64,000 nt of DNA from Pisaster brevispinus (Eukaryota; Echinodermata; Asteroidea; Forcipulatida; Asteriidae), in the NCBI GenBank assembly GCA_023634235.1, contig JAMKCF010000032.1, forward strand, positions 868,001-932,000, given 5' to 3'. A program made the position numbers and the translations under genes. This document shows positions 48,901-60,902 of this stretch, piece by piece; positions within the stretch are counted from its first letter, which is position 1; each line of letters begins with the position of its first letter. The notes under the pieces are model-generated. The model saw nothing but the letters and a program-made list of their open reading frames with translations, was not told the DNA's origin and ran no database searches.

Positions 48901-50469
48901 GGTTGGTGTGACACTCTGGATATTTCCTCGCTTGGTATTTGTCATTGTTATCTGCAACTTTAGACACAAACAAGATAAATACCACATTTTTAATAAAGAT
49001 CAGGTTGAGTTTTAGGCCAGAGTAAAGGGCAGTTTGAAACAATTTCTCACCGCTTCAGTTTGTATTCATCAATACCAAGAACAGTTCATCCATTCTGATT
49101 GGTCAAGAGGAGAGCGCGTGGCCATGCTTAAACAAGCGATATAAACACTGTGCTGTGAGGAGTGTTTTTAACATGGAAAACTGAGAAAACAGAGTAAAAA
49201 GGAGGGCGCCTTCATATTTCAAATTTCACAGGCCAAATTTCATGGCTTCCACAAGTTTCCAATTTGCGTGCGACAGTTTGAAACTTAAGCATGCAAACCT
49301 GAGCGAGGAGCTACTTTGCACTGACCATGGATGAGGGCAAAAGGCAAAACTGTCAGATGTGTTCTCAACTTTTAAAGGTTTATGAATGGGAATAAAAGTG
49401 TGGTGATCTGGGTTGTGGTCGTGCGATAAAAGACCTCCCCTTTCGCTTCGTCCTTTATCGCACCGCCATGACCCTGCCGGATTTTAACAGCCGTTTCAGA
49501 CCTCGTCATCTACTCCTTTATTCCCTTATTGTAAGACACTGACACCTCTTCTAGAGCACTTGCCAAATTTCACAAAGGTCACATCTGAGTTTTTGTGCAA
49601 AATGCGTTCCATTTGGAAAACATATACATGTAAGCTTGCCATCGTGTTGTTCGCCAGAATGAAAAACAACCAACTAACTAAAATCTTTCACGTTCAATAA
49701 TCCTTACCCTCATTGGGGAATAACTGGACTTGCTGGATTTACTGGATGAAGATGATCTACTGGGGCAAACTTGCTTCAAGGTCGGCAACAAATTCCTTGT
49801 CTCTGAAATTAGAAAGAAGAGATTTGGAAATCCCCCAAAGGTTTTTTTGACAGTGTACTAAAATTATTACCGATAGTTTGAATTACATTGTATGCTTCGA
49901 CAACTCTGAGATCAGGTTGGCTCAGTCATTTGTCAGTGGGGTCTTGAAAAAGCTTTCTGTGCCCAATGGCAATGCAATGGTTGGGGTGCACCTTTGGCCC
50001 ATTCGCATTTTTTCTTTGCCCCTCCTTTGCCCCCCTTATAAATTGTACAGTCAGGCACCACGCCTGTCTGTGCCAGAATCATTAGTTCCGGGTGATACAA
50101 ACAGTGTGTATGGATTCCAGAAAATTGAAGTATAAAATGAGATGTACCTGGACACATGACAGACTGGACCTCCAGATCTGAGCTTGTCTGGTCTTGGTCA
50201 CTGAGTGAATTCAGCACTCTGTCCACTGCCATCATGGAGGGTTGGACATGTACGATAGCCGGACGGTTGCTGTAGTCGATGGGTATGTTGAGCATCGTTG
50301 AAGCTACCTGACCCTTATTCTCAGATGTCACATTGACCCGCTGGTGTGTCTGGTAACCCGCCATAGGAACTGGACTGGTGACCAAGTGAAAGCTTGTGGG
50401 CTGGACTTGGTTTGGTGTAGATGTGGAGCTGGCAACTACGGGGACGGCGTGAAGACAATCTTGGTCCAT
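46000..50469 (-). CDS. ANKRA2: ANKRA2/RFXANK-family ankyrin-repeat protein
   Basis: Six exons: 46000-46052, 47023-47170, 47806-48095, 48891-48951, 49708-49802, 50148-50469; 322 residues, ATG at 50467-50469, TGA at 46000-46002. The N-terminal third is low-complexity (Ser, Thr, Pro, Gln). Then comes the family signature TNTKRGN, shortly followed by [19 protein letters not shown] and ankyrin repeats ([72 protein letters not shown]). It ends [17 protein letters not shown], equivalent to the terminal helix of ANKRA2 and RFXANK. The family binds PxLPxI-type motifs in class IIa HDACs, megalin and RFX5/RFX7. RFXANK is a subunit of the RFX complex. Length is closer to ANKRA2 (about 313) than RFXANK (260), but an echinoderm may have one ancestral gene. 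Confidence 0.92.
46412..46519. repeat. Near-perfect inverted repeat beside ANKRA2
   Basis: The arms are about 39 bp and match at all but one position. The left arm includes TTTCTGCTCGACGTTTCGAT and TGCTCTGACCGTCT; the right arm includes AGACGGTCAGAGCA and GATCGAAACGTCGAGCAGAA. The spacer is about 30 bp. It lies in the ANKRA2 intron before the last exon. Confidence 0.9.
46684..46870 (+). repeat. tRNA-derived SINE, family 2
   Basis: CGTGGCCGAGTGGTTAAGTG is a clear Ser/Leu-type A box. The B box is degraded. Its body (TTTACCATAATTGCTTTG) matches the copy at 45485. It lies in an ANKRA2 intron. Confidence 0.65.
47550..47589. repeat. 40-bp palindrome, relative of 30823-30862
   Basis: The left arm is AATCTGAGAAATGATTCATG; the right arm reads back AATCTGAGAAGCAAGTCATG (16 of 20). 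It has the same outer word and ATGCATGA-type centre as the palindrome in CCDC112. Confidence 0.75.
48350..48700. repeat. Two SINE family 2 fragments in opposite orientation
   Basis: 48350-48500 on the minus strand and 48597-48700 on the plus strand share AAATGGGTACC, GCAAAGATGGTTCTTG-like and CAGCACATG-like words with the body of the element at 45485. They lie in an ANKRA2 intron. Confidence 0.4.
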
Positions 50470-50622
50470 GGCTTTCGAGACTGATTAAATCTCACCTACT
50501 GGAAATCATCTGACGATAATAAGATGGAAGGTTACATTTTTGACAAAAAATAATCCTGAAAGAAAAACAATTAGAGCAATCAGTATGTATCCATAGATTT
50601 GAAGCATTAAATTTATAATTGC

Positions 50623-51196
50623 GATAATCGTAACCCTCCAATTGTAACCTTTCATCTACCTGCTGACAGACACAGACCGTTGAGAGGATGGAGGGTTACG
50701 ATTATCACAACTATTAAGTTTACTGCAAAAAAACTCAACTTGTATGATCTTTTCATATTTCTTTACGATCATTGCAACCAGTGTTTTCCTTTAATTATTT
50801 TGGAGATAGTTTCTGTATACAATAAAATTATAGGTTTGCTGATAATATTTTTAAATGGGTGGTGAAAACGGGTAAAATGGGGAGCGATCGGTCAAAACTA
50901 AAAATCTGTTTTTACTCGACACCTTAGATTTCCATGCTCTCGCACCCTTCTAAACAATGAACATTAATAAATAAATGTTATTGTTAATAAATAATATGTA
51001 CAAAAAAAGAAGAGGGTACTTTACAACGAACAACTCAACAAGAGAAAAATATAAAAAACAAAACAAAACAACGAAACATGACACAAACTGACAAATAAGT
51101 ATAAAAGGCTCAGCTAATCTTAGTTGGGATAGTCGTAACCCTCCATCCTCCCGACGGTCGAAAATGGGAGAATGGAGGGTTACGGTTACTCCTACG
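50623..51196. repeat. Nested fold-back element upstream of ANKRA2
   Basis: Two hairpins face each other. The first has perfect 18-bp arms GATAATCGTAACCCTCCA at 50623-50640 and its inverse at 50689-50706. The second has 19-bp arms (18 matches) at 51134-51152 and 51166-51184, starting CGTAACCCTCCAT. The right half of hairpin one is the inverse of the left half of hairpin two over about 26 bp (24 match). The interior is AT-rich and non-coding. Confidence 0.85.
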
Positions 51197-51199
51197 TTT

Positions 51200-52385
51200 G
51201 GGATGAGGTTCGTGAACGAACCTCATGATCGGCGCAACAACTTACATTTATTTAAATTAGTACAAGCTAATCTCTACACTAGTCACTAGGCTAGCCAAAC
51301 AATCACACTCACTCACACATTAAATGATACAACTAATTACTTTTGACTTTACCTAACGCTACTTCTAATATCCTATAGTTTTATCTACACGATGATAGTG
51401 ATAATGAAGGTTTTCGTACCTCTTTGATGACCGCTAGTTTGCGGACTTTGCAAGCCTCCTCAAACCTCTCCCTCGGTCAGCGGGCAACCAGCTGTTCAAT
51501 CGGGCGATCGCAAAACTCTTGTTTTTTTTTTTTTACAAGTAGTCTGGTACAACCAAGACACAAAGTGGTATTTGCAAAGTGGTGAAGACTGGAAAGAATT
51601 ATAGGCGGTAGGGTACCTGACACACATTCAACCTCGTACTTACATACCTCGAAGCCATTCAACAAAACCAATGTATTTTATGCAATAATTCTGGGGACGA
51701 GGAAAATTAAACTATTCACGAACGAGTTTTTTTTCTTCATGAATTAATTTACAGATGGAACGCGGAAGTTCCCGCTGACATAAAAATAAATGCACGGGAA
51801 AAAATCTGGACATAGCACACGCGAGGTATTTTAGCACAACCGGCAAACTTCTTTTAGTGCTATCATTTATGTGAGTATTTTTTTCTCTTTTGCAGTAACG
51901 TTATTGATGAAAAGTGGAACAAATTAAGAATGAAAATTATTTAATTCTTGAATTGAAGAAATGCAAATCAGAATCTGCAATTAATGCGAAGCGAGTAATT
52001 TAGACTTTAGAGTGCAAGCAATGTGCATTCCACAAAATGACACCCTTCTTGTTTTTGTAACCCTGCTGAGTGCTGTACAATGACAGTGGGCTGTAGGTAG
52101 CGGTTTAAAAAAGAAAGGAAAAAAGAAAAAAGAAAAGTGTCACTGTCATGATTTCTATGTATTATTATTTATTTATTATTTATTATAATTTGGTCATGTT
52201 ATTGCAATGTTGCAATTTTTTGTATGCTTGTTGCTGGAGTGTGTCACACTCACTCACACTTGCTTGACTCACACACACAGTCACAGTGTCTGTGTGTCGC
52301 TGATGGTACAGAGTTAGTCTGTCTGTGAAAATGAGTGATGATACTCCAAATAATGATTGTTAATTATAATAATAATATACTACTA
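51200..52385. other. Non-coding DNA
   Basis: No exon or recognised repeat family was found. The stretch has a T-rich tract near 51520, A/G-rich tracts near 52110, and short CACACT/CTCACACA runs near 52240-52300. Confidence 0.4.
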
Positions 52386-53443
52386 CAGTCATTTGACCAG
52401 TTCGGGATCATTGACCAGTTCGGGATCACTTCAACTTTGCAACAACCCCATAATTAAGTATACTTCTCACATTACCAATTTCTGTTGATACATGTGAAGA
52501 ATAACATGCAATAAACCAACAAACCCAAAATAAGGTTCCAAACTTCATCAACAAAGAAATTATGGCCATTTTCTTGAAGTTTGTCTGCGATTTTGATCAT
52601 TATTTTTTTTTTAAATGTTGGTTGAAAAACGCTGTTAAAACTTCTCACCTTTAAAATTTGAACGCCAGGGCGAATACAATTTATGTTAAATGCTTAGAAT
52701 GTGTTACAAATATTTCAGGTAAATACTGAGCAGTCGTCTTGTTTTTTTGAGGAGACGAAATTACCGAAATCGTCTTTTGGGGGGCATCGTACCCTTGACC
52801 AGTTCGGGATCACTCACTACTCAGCATCTCTCATTGCGTCAAATGGTGCCGCACTCAGTGAGGTAAAATCTTACTGCTGCAGTTGAAAGTTTATTTGTTG
52901 CTTTTAAGATACATTTCTTCAACAAATTCTTGTAGGAATATTGTTTTTTTGTGAGAAAATGAAACTTGGAGGAGGAAATTGGGACTGTAAGAATAGATAT
53001 TTGGGTCAATGTTGCTTTTAGGCGTGCATCACCTTTTCATTTGCCTTTGCTGTTGTTTTGTGTTTTTGTTGCTGGATTTTTGCGCTGCTGTTGAATACAC
53101 TTGCATGCAATTCTCTGGAGAAAGGAAGTCCATGTCCATGCCAACACACTTGTGAAGTTTGTGTCCTTGAGAGACAGTTTTATGAATGGGAGTATTGGTT
53201 TGCAATAGAGGGCAAGCTACTGATTCAGAATAGAATCAACTGATCCTGAACTGGTCAAACAGGTGACAATACTTTTCTCAAAGCCTCTTCAAAAGTACTA
53301 ATCTTTTTTTGTCAGTGGATCCCTTGGTGAGTTTTATAACATGTTTAGGTAAACTGATAAACTTTTTTGTTTAAAATGTCAAAGAGATTGCAACCAAAAA
53401 CAATGTGAATTCAAAAAGTGATCCCGAACTGGTCAAATGACTG
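52386..53443. mobile_element. Non-autonomous Tc1/mariner-pogo type DNA transposon
   Basis: It is 1,058 bp long, flanked by TA on both sides (52384-52385 and 53444-53445). It has perfect 25-bp terminal inverted repeats beginning CAGTCATTTGACCAGTTCGG. The subterminal word GACCAGTTCGGGATCA is repeated at about 52412 and 52797 and inverted near 53241. TA target duplication with CAGT-type ends is typical of the Tc1/mariner/pogo superfamily. No transposase is encoded. Confidence 0.9.
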
Positions 53444-54277
53444 TACTATTTTTAAGGTATTAATGACAGGATTGGTAAGACAAAAAAACAAAAATTACTT
53501 AATTTTAGTCTGAAAAGCTTACTGATATGGTGGTTAAGGAGTTCATATACTAGTAGAATTATAGTAGAACCACTTTTTCTGTAAAATGTTTCCCTCTGAA
53601 ATGAAAACCTTTAAAAAAAGCAATGCAATTGGCTAAATTTGGTCGTTGATGGGTTCTGGTTGATCACACACAACATCAACACTGTCTGCGACTATTTTGT
53701 CAGCGAAGGTATATAACACATTCATTTAGGACTGTTTACCTTTAAGTATACCTGGTCGGCTATACCATGAGCAAGTGACGTGTGCAGATACCCTGGAAAA
53801 AAACCCAACTTTCTCGTTAGAAGAATGAAGTATCAGGCCTTTAACACCAACGGTAACAAGCTCGGATAATTCAAACACTTTTACAACTATTATTAAAATC
53901 AATTTGACATCGATGTCATCCACATTCTCATTACAGCTCAAATAATCTTCCATGTCTGCCGTGCATCAATGAACTTGAATTAATTTGTTGTGCAGCCGAT
54001 AATAAGTGCAGTCAAGCATTACATTGAACGGTTCACTTTTATGTACTACTGACATTTTACTTAATTAGTCTGGAAAATTCATTATCAGGCCAGGTAAGAC
54101 TTTGAACAGAGCACTAAAAAAAATTTTAGCCTTTAAGTTTTTAGTCTTTTACACTCAAAACAGATTGAAGGGAAAGAACAAGGCATGACAGGCTGTGGTT
54201 GGTACAGTAGCGAATCGGGGGGGGGGGGGGGCGGGGTAGGGGAAACAGTTTGTTTACTTGTTTAGATGATCTTTCTG

Positions 54278-54390
54278 TACTCAGCAAACTCCCACAAGGG
54301 GATATAAATACCAATTGGTTTAACAGCTATGGTTATATGAATTAATTGCACAAATCAATAAATTGTGATTCAGTTACTAGACGACAATGA
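54278..54390 (+). repeat. Repeat matching the interior of fold-back family D
   Basis: Contains AACTCCCACAAGGGGATATA, then AATTGTGATTCAGTTACTAG, then ACGACAAT. These match 43270-43405 in the same order. Confidence 0.65.
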
Positions 54391-56408
54391 ACATGGGGTG
54401 GTGGTCGTGGCGGTTACAAATCCCTGAGACTTTTGCTGTGGTTTTTATCTCCTGGGAGTTGTCTGGGTCGTGTGAAAAGGGCATATAAATGACAGGAAGC
54501 GCAATTTAACTGAATAAAGTGTACCACTTGCATTATTTACCATCATGTTAGTTTTTGTCAGTGGTTGTATATTTGTAACTTTTTTAAGTACCAAAAATAA
54601 TAAACCACAAGTACCTGAAACCACCTTTGAGTGTTTCAACATGTGAATGATGCAGGCTTATACTGAAAACAATTTGAGCTGGTTAGAACTAGTATAAAAC
54701 ATTTTTTTTTATACTTTCACATATCAAAAAAATAAACAGAAAAGGTCGGTAACTTTTTCCGTTCATTTTTGATAAAAATGTGTGGGTAATTTGCAACAAC
54801 AAAAGTTACAAATTATCAAATGAATCAAATCAAATTATTTTCAGTAAGCTTGCATGTCTAACTATGTTGAGACACTTTTGCGTGGTTTCAGGTGCTTAAA
54901 AAAAAGTTTAAACCTTTGGAAAGTCTGCTTGCATGATGGATGCAAAGTGGTACCCTAAAGTGCCTTTTCATATTGGCAGAGAATTAATGCTGGAGATCCC
55001 TGGTTGAGTTGAGTTCACAGGAGAATAATTACTAGAATGATTGAATCCCCTAACATTTTTTCTATTAATTTGTAATGCTTTATTGATGACATCTGGAAAT
55101 GGTTAACCAATATAGACTGCATTATCTTGTAAGTGTACTGTACACTGAAAGTAACAAGTTCCTACTGTACAGTGCAATATACTACATTTTGTAGTTTTAT
55201 GTACATACAAAGTGTTGTATAGTTTAGGACATTGTATAGCATTGAAGCACCATACATTACACACAATGGCCTATATTTTTGCTAGTTTGCCAGCATTGAA
55301 TACAAAAAGATAACCAGGTGTTACTGTAGGGTGACAATTTTAACTCAATGAGTGGGCAAAGTGAAAAACTTTACTAGGCAAACATATGTACAGAATAGCA
55401 TGCCAACTGCGCACATTAAATGCTTCAATTTCATTTTATAATATCCACTTGGCTGACTACAAAATGAAAAGCCTGGTCTGATTACGGAGAAAGGAACTTC
55501 TTTTTTCTATGGTTTTTAATTTGAAAAAAAAATTGAAATTTCAAAAATGTACAATGTATAAAGGCCTACTGTATGTACTGGTATGACATAATGCATACCT
55601 GGATTTGGCTCATTCAGTGTGATTGGGAAGGAAGCAACGAGTGAAGCGTGGGGGGTGGGTGGGTGGCGGTGGCCATAGTACCTGTCTACATGTTTTGTAC
55701 ATGAGTCAAAACTGTTTACTACATGTACATTGTAGGAGTAAAGTACACATTGTACATTGTGTGCATCATACATGTATGCACGTATGTGTAAGTACATGTA
55801 CATTACCAGCTATGTATAGATAATTTCTAAATTGAATATTGTGCATGCTAAGTTATAACCTGAAAGTTGAAGTTCAACCATGTCAACTGGTACACTATTT
55901 GCCTTGTTGAAGTTGAAGTTACAGTTCAATTTTAAAATAGCCATTTTACAAAGGTACATGTGTATTGTTGTTTTGATTTTGGAGGTTAGAATTAGTTATA
56001 AGCACAAGTACACTCAAGATTAAAGATTTGATTTTTTATTGTTTTAAAAATAACAAAACAAATTGTATGATGAATGTAATTTTGCAAGAGAATACATTTT
56101 TAAAATTAATTTCTCAAATAACCTTAAAAGACTTTGGCAGTGGAAGTGTTGAAAAAAAGAAGAGTTGGCGTGAAAGTCAAACATGACGAAACAGGAGTCA
56201 TTATTAAGTAATTGTACGCTGGTGTGTACAAAATACGTGCAGCTGGGAGAAAAATATAAATTAAAAACACTTTTAATTCAGGGATGTTAAACTAGAGACT
56301 GGCTAATTAGAAATTCAAATATGAGGCATTGTAAAGGTAAAGGTAAAGAGTGCAGGCCTGAGTGATAGGCCTATCACCATTCTTTCCAGGGTAAGGGGCA
56401 TCAAGGCA
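54391..56408. other. Non-coding DNA with ACATGTAC-rich patch
   Basis: No exon seen. 55650-55680 is a GGGTGGGTGGG-type G-rich run. 55720-55805 is dense in TACATGTA/TGTACATT words. Confidence 0.4.
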
Positions 56409-56723
56409 ATGACCAGGGGCATGGATGCAATGACCAGGGGCATGGAGGCAATGACCAGGGGCATGGAGTCAATGACCAGGGGCATGGAGTCAATGACCAG
56501 GGGCATGGAGGCAATGACCAGGGGCATGGAGGCAATGACCAGGGGCATGGAGGCAATGACCAGGGGCATGGAGGCAATGACCAGGGGCATGGAGGCAATG
56601 ACCAGGGGCATGGAGGCAATGACCAGGGGCATGGAGGCAATGACCAGGGGCATGGAGGCAATGACCAGGGGCATGGAGTCAATGACCAGGGGTAGGGAGG
56701 CAATGACCAGGGGCATGGAGGCA
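56409..56723. repeat. 21-bp minisatellite, 15 copies
   Basis: Unit ATGACCAGGGGCATGGAGGC plus one A. Copies differ at a few positions only (GGAG/GGAT, GGC/GTC, one GGTAGGG variant). Because 21 is a multiple of three, several frames are open, for example repeated MTRGMEA on plus and MPLVIAS on minus. There is no start context, splice site or conservation to suggest a real protein. Confidence 0.95.
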
Positions 56724-57639
56724 ATTTGCCTTTGTTGTCTCTGTGTAGAGTCACAGTCACGCCTGATGTTTTGATGACGTACTTGGTCAGTTTAGTCAAG
56801 ATTGCAATTTGTGCCTCTTTACCTCTCTTTCAGTCATTAGCCAGTGGTAACATTGCCATCCTATTCAACATGTTTGGAGGACCTCCTAAAATTTGAATCT
56901 TAGATTCAGACAGGTTACACTGTAGTACTGTACAGTGTATGTATTTGTCACCAATGACCTCTCACTCCTGATGCACAAAGAAAGCTGATGTATGTATGGA
57001 TCAGGCATGACATTCCAACTTTAGTCTGATATTTTTGCCCTTGGGACAAATCCAAAACATTGTGAGTAAATACATGGTGGAATGATCCATGTCTTAAGCC
57101 TACACCATGTGTTATGTACATGACGTAGGTCAGCCCTTGCACTCGATAAAACAGTTATAAATACTGTTTTCCAAGAACTAAATCATGCCTGAAGTAGATG
57201 TTCACAATTTCACGTACACCACCTGTACGTAAAACCTTACATCTGTCTGTTTGATAGTAGACCTAATAGATTGGACCATGGAGGTAAAATTGTACCTCCA
57301 TGATTAAACGTACTTCCTCTCTACAGGGATGTGGGTGGGGGGGGGGGGGCGATTGAAGCCTAGGAGGTGACAAGTTGTTGGTGTGGTAGGGCCTTGTCGT
57401 TAGTTTAGTGAGACAATGCTATAATTAGCCCATCATACAATTTGGCCACTTTGACGTCATAAAACGTATATTGATTCCGGATGAATACAGTGTGTAGGTC
57501 TGAATCATCTTAAATTAATATCTTCCTCTCGTTTTTTTTTCTTCTTTCCTTCTTTCTTTCTTTATCTCAGCACCTTCCCAGATTTCCCCTTCAGACAGTC
57601 CCAATGGTGACGGGAAGCTATCAAAGCCGCTAACCAGTC

Positions 57640-59711
57640 ATGAGTGGGAACAAAAGCTGGGTGACCCGCTGGGATGAGGTACCTCAGAGGGAAGAGGTCA
57701 AACTCGACGACAAACCGTAAGTCATGAAGGGGGGGGGGGGGTTACCCACTAAAAAAGTTGGCCGTCTTGTTTGGTCTCCTGTCCAATTTCCTCCCGTCTG
57801 TTAGCAAGTTTCCTGCCCCCTTCCCTTGATCAATTATGATGTAGTTTATTTGGGGGAGGGGGAGGCAGCGAAGGGGTTACTGATTGCCAAGGCATAGAGT
57901 CTGTCATACGCTCGTGTCCTGGTGAAGGGGATGCAGAGTGGATCCTCGTTGGGAACGGAGAGGTAACTAATGGTGAACGATTCGCTGTGGGATGGTAAAC
58001 ACGTTGTCATCGAGAACATGGGAAAGACTGGCGGGAAGCAGTGCGCTAATGCTTTATCCTCTGTGAAAGGGAGCTGGTCTGTTGATGTACCGTGAGTTAT
58101 TGTCATAAATGCACAGAACATTCTAAACAACTCTTTTTTTAAGACACAGAAATTACTTTTAGTAGGCTTATACTATGTATTTGTACTTGTGTGTGTGTGT
58201 ACATCAATGAGCAGTTGGGTCCCCTCTGGTATGGAATGTGTAACATTTCTTGGTTTGGCTCGCTGTGGAGTACGCCTACAGTGTACGTCTATGAAATTCA
58301 ATCCCTTCTTAGAGAAAAAGCCATCCCTTCAAATTCAAGCGGGAAACATTATAAATGTGAGTTTTTGAACGAACTGTATAAAATGTATTTGCTTGTTTGT
58401 ATGCAAGTCTTGTCTCCTTTTATGGGTTCACTTGAGTGTATGTGTACATTTAAAATAAATTGTCTAATGCATCTAAAGTCAATAGTTTATCAACCCGCGA
58501 ATTACCAGATCGATCTTTTAGTCCCCGGTTTCCCTAAAAAAAACCCAGCCCCAAACTGTTTTATTGTAAGAACATTTTGATCATAAAATCACACTCATTT
58601 AAAGAGAATTAATTTACATTAATCATGCAAACCTGAAAATCATTCTTAAATTCATAGCCTAGGCCTATCAGCTGTTCAAACCATGTCTCAGCCAAATATA
58701 TTCATAAAATCATCGGCAACAGGATGTGAACAAAAATAGACGCTATAATCGAAATAACTATAGTCGAAGTTCTTGGGGCACACTACCGGAACCACTATGT
58801 ATTTTTACATGACCCTAACTAAACACTGAGCTCTTTCAATGCTTTCTGAGCAACCCTTATGGGCCAGTGGCTGCAGATAATCCACATTTGGGACAGTCCC
58901 AGACTCCTGGCTACAAAAAAAGTAACTTGAGGAAATAGCTGTGTGCACACAATAGGTTTTCAGTTTGAATGATATTTGAAATTTGACAAAGATCAGATAG
59001 GAAGGATGTTCTGGCTCAGTTTTCTATATTTATGCTGAAAAAAACCTCCATGATACCAGGAAGTTCCCTTTCTTTTTGCGCTTCAATAGGCTTAAATTAC
59101 ATCATGGGTTTTCAGCGTTTTGGAAGAGTGAACTCATTTCCACCCTTTAGCTCGGTCACTAAACACATCGTCTAACCAAGTACTAAAGAAAACTTCATCA
59201 AAATACAATACGGGATGATTCAGGGGTTGAATTTTTGGGGAAATCCACAAAACCGCAGGACTTGGAGTTGTAGAGCCTTCACAGTTTTTTACTGGAATAG
59301 AATTTGTTTTTTCCCAAGATCAGAATCAAAATGAGAATTGTGCACAGTTTTTTTTACACAGTAGACCTAAACTGAACAAGCAAAAAGATTTATAAATTAA
59401 ATTGCTAATTTAGTCTAGCCAGTAAGGACAGTTGGAAAACTTTTACTGGCCGGCCACAAAACTTTAATTTTAAATCATGACTTTTTTTTTTTTTAAACCT
59501 GAAGTTAGTCATTTGTTTTTCCCCAGATTTTGCTTTTAGTATGAGAGCTTAATGTAACAGTACATTGGAACCAATTGTTGACTCACAGTTAAAATCATCC
59601 AACTTGTACTTTGTGCCTGATTGACCCGATCATACGTATTAACCAGTTCAATCAATCAGTTTATTTTCCACAGTATCAAAATCAATGACAATGTTAATGG
59701 GAAGATAGAAG
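57640..59711 (+). CDS. 5' coding exons of an unidentified gene (3' partial)
   Basis: Exon one has a good acceptor (TTTATCTCAG before 57571) and the ATG at 57640-57642, and is coding to 57716 with donor GTAAGT. Exon two, 59674-59711, has acceptor TTATTTTCCACAG and donor GTAAAT, and the phases fit. The joined start is MSGNKSWVTRWDEVPQREEV, then KLDDKPIKINDNVNGKIE. It is hydrophilic, with no signal peptide. The acceptor ahead of the ATG implies a non-coding upstream exon. The third exon was not found and is probably beyond 64000. The protein is not recognised. Confidence 0.55.
57846..58090 (-). other. Uncharacterised open stretch, possible terminal exon
   Basis: Minus-strand open frame ending in TAA at 57846 that overlaps an AATAAA. 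It includes QLPFTEDKALAHCFPPVF and PNEDPLCIPFTRTRAYDRLY. Its composition looks protein-like, and possible acceptors (TTGTTTAG, CATCAACAG) precede it. No upstream exon was found and no family was recognised. It lies in the first intron of the plus-strand gene. Confidence 0.2.
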
Positions 59712-60690
59712 GTAAATGATTGTTTGATAAGGCTTCATTTAGTAGAAACAGAAAATTAATGAAACTGCGGAGGGACCCGTAAAGAAGCAAGGCTTGCAAG
59801 GATATGGGTCCCCAAGCAAGCGTGTGCGTTGAGCCAAGAACAATTTTTTGAACGATTTTTTTTACACAAATTTATACATTTATGTAGTGTTGACAAATAA
59901 CTTGCAAGGTACAGTGTTACAATCTGCAGTTATTTATGTAGGCCTATAATATGTTACCTGTATTAGTCAAAACTTCATTATAGAGCATGAGGCCTTACTG
60001 GTACTGATTTCCTTCCTCCATGGAACATTTCATATTACGAGACCTGGGGCTAGTTTCGTCCTTGCTCTAGGTTTGGTTGAAGGCTGGTTCCCATACATTC
60101 ATAACACACCATACATCATTGTGCAACGAAAACCTGTTCAACTTACAAACTCGTCTATTATTACACTATCAATATCACTAACACTTAGGTTCTACCCCAG
60201 AAAGAACAAAACAGATCAAGTGTCATTTTGTGCCAATCAGCACAGTAGATTTAGTTCTGCAGTATTTTCTGTTCACTATTCTAAGACAGGTTTTGAAGAA
60301 GAAGAAGAAAAAAAACCCCAAAAAACCAATTTGTATGAATTTTAAAAATTTTGTTTTTATTACCCTATTATTTTGAAGCCCCTGCCTGGTTGATAAAATT
60401 GAGTTTATATTGACATGTTGGCGATAGGCTACATGTATTTCTTCTTCAAAATATTTTGTTTAGCAAACATTTATCTATTTGGATGTATTTTTTTCTTCTG
60501 GGTATACTACATATGTAGTCAGTTTAGATTTAAGGCCCTTTTTCTTATTATGCAAAATTGTAAACAAAGACCTTTATTGCACTGAACCATCTTCGACAAA
60601 AGTGTATCAAATATTATGCAATGTTGAGTAGAATTACACAGATTACAGAAACATGTCATGGGAATTCAAGGTGAACCTGCCAACGTATCA

Positions 60691-60902
60691 GGGTCCAATT
60701 TCATAGAGCTGCTTAAGCACAAAAAGTTTCTAAGCATAAAACTATGCTTACCAGACATGCCAGAATAAGGTTACCAGCCACATATGTACATGATGTACCG
60801 TACATGTATGTGACTGGTACATTGTATCCTGCTCATTCCTGCTAAGAAGAAAATAGGCAAATTTTTTTTCTAGTTTTAAAGCAGCCCTATGAAATTGGGC
60901 CC
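60691..60902. repeat. MITE family B copy
   Basis: The left end is GGGTCCAATTTCATAGAGCT followed by GCTTAAGC. The right end is GCAGCCCTATGAAATTGGGC followed by CC. The interior includes AAGGTTACCAGCCACATATG. Confidence 0.8.

Noticed and set aside
53726..53953. Minus-strand frame starting MEDYLSCNENVDDIDVK
   Set aside because: Looks protein-like at the start, but no clear donor with matching downstream exon and no recognised family.
54215..54235. Poly-G tract (also at about 57335 and 57730)
   Set aside because: Simple homopolymer runs; no consistent four-run G-quadruplex arrangement with a gene context.
56315..56799. Long repetitive open frames on both strands (MTRGMEA and MPLVIAS types)
   Set aside because: They follow directly from a 21-bp tandem repeat, a multiple of three, and have no splice or start context; annotated as a minisatellite only.
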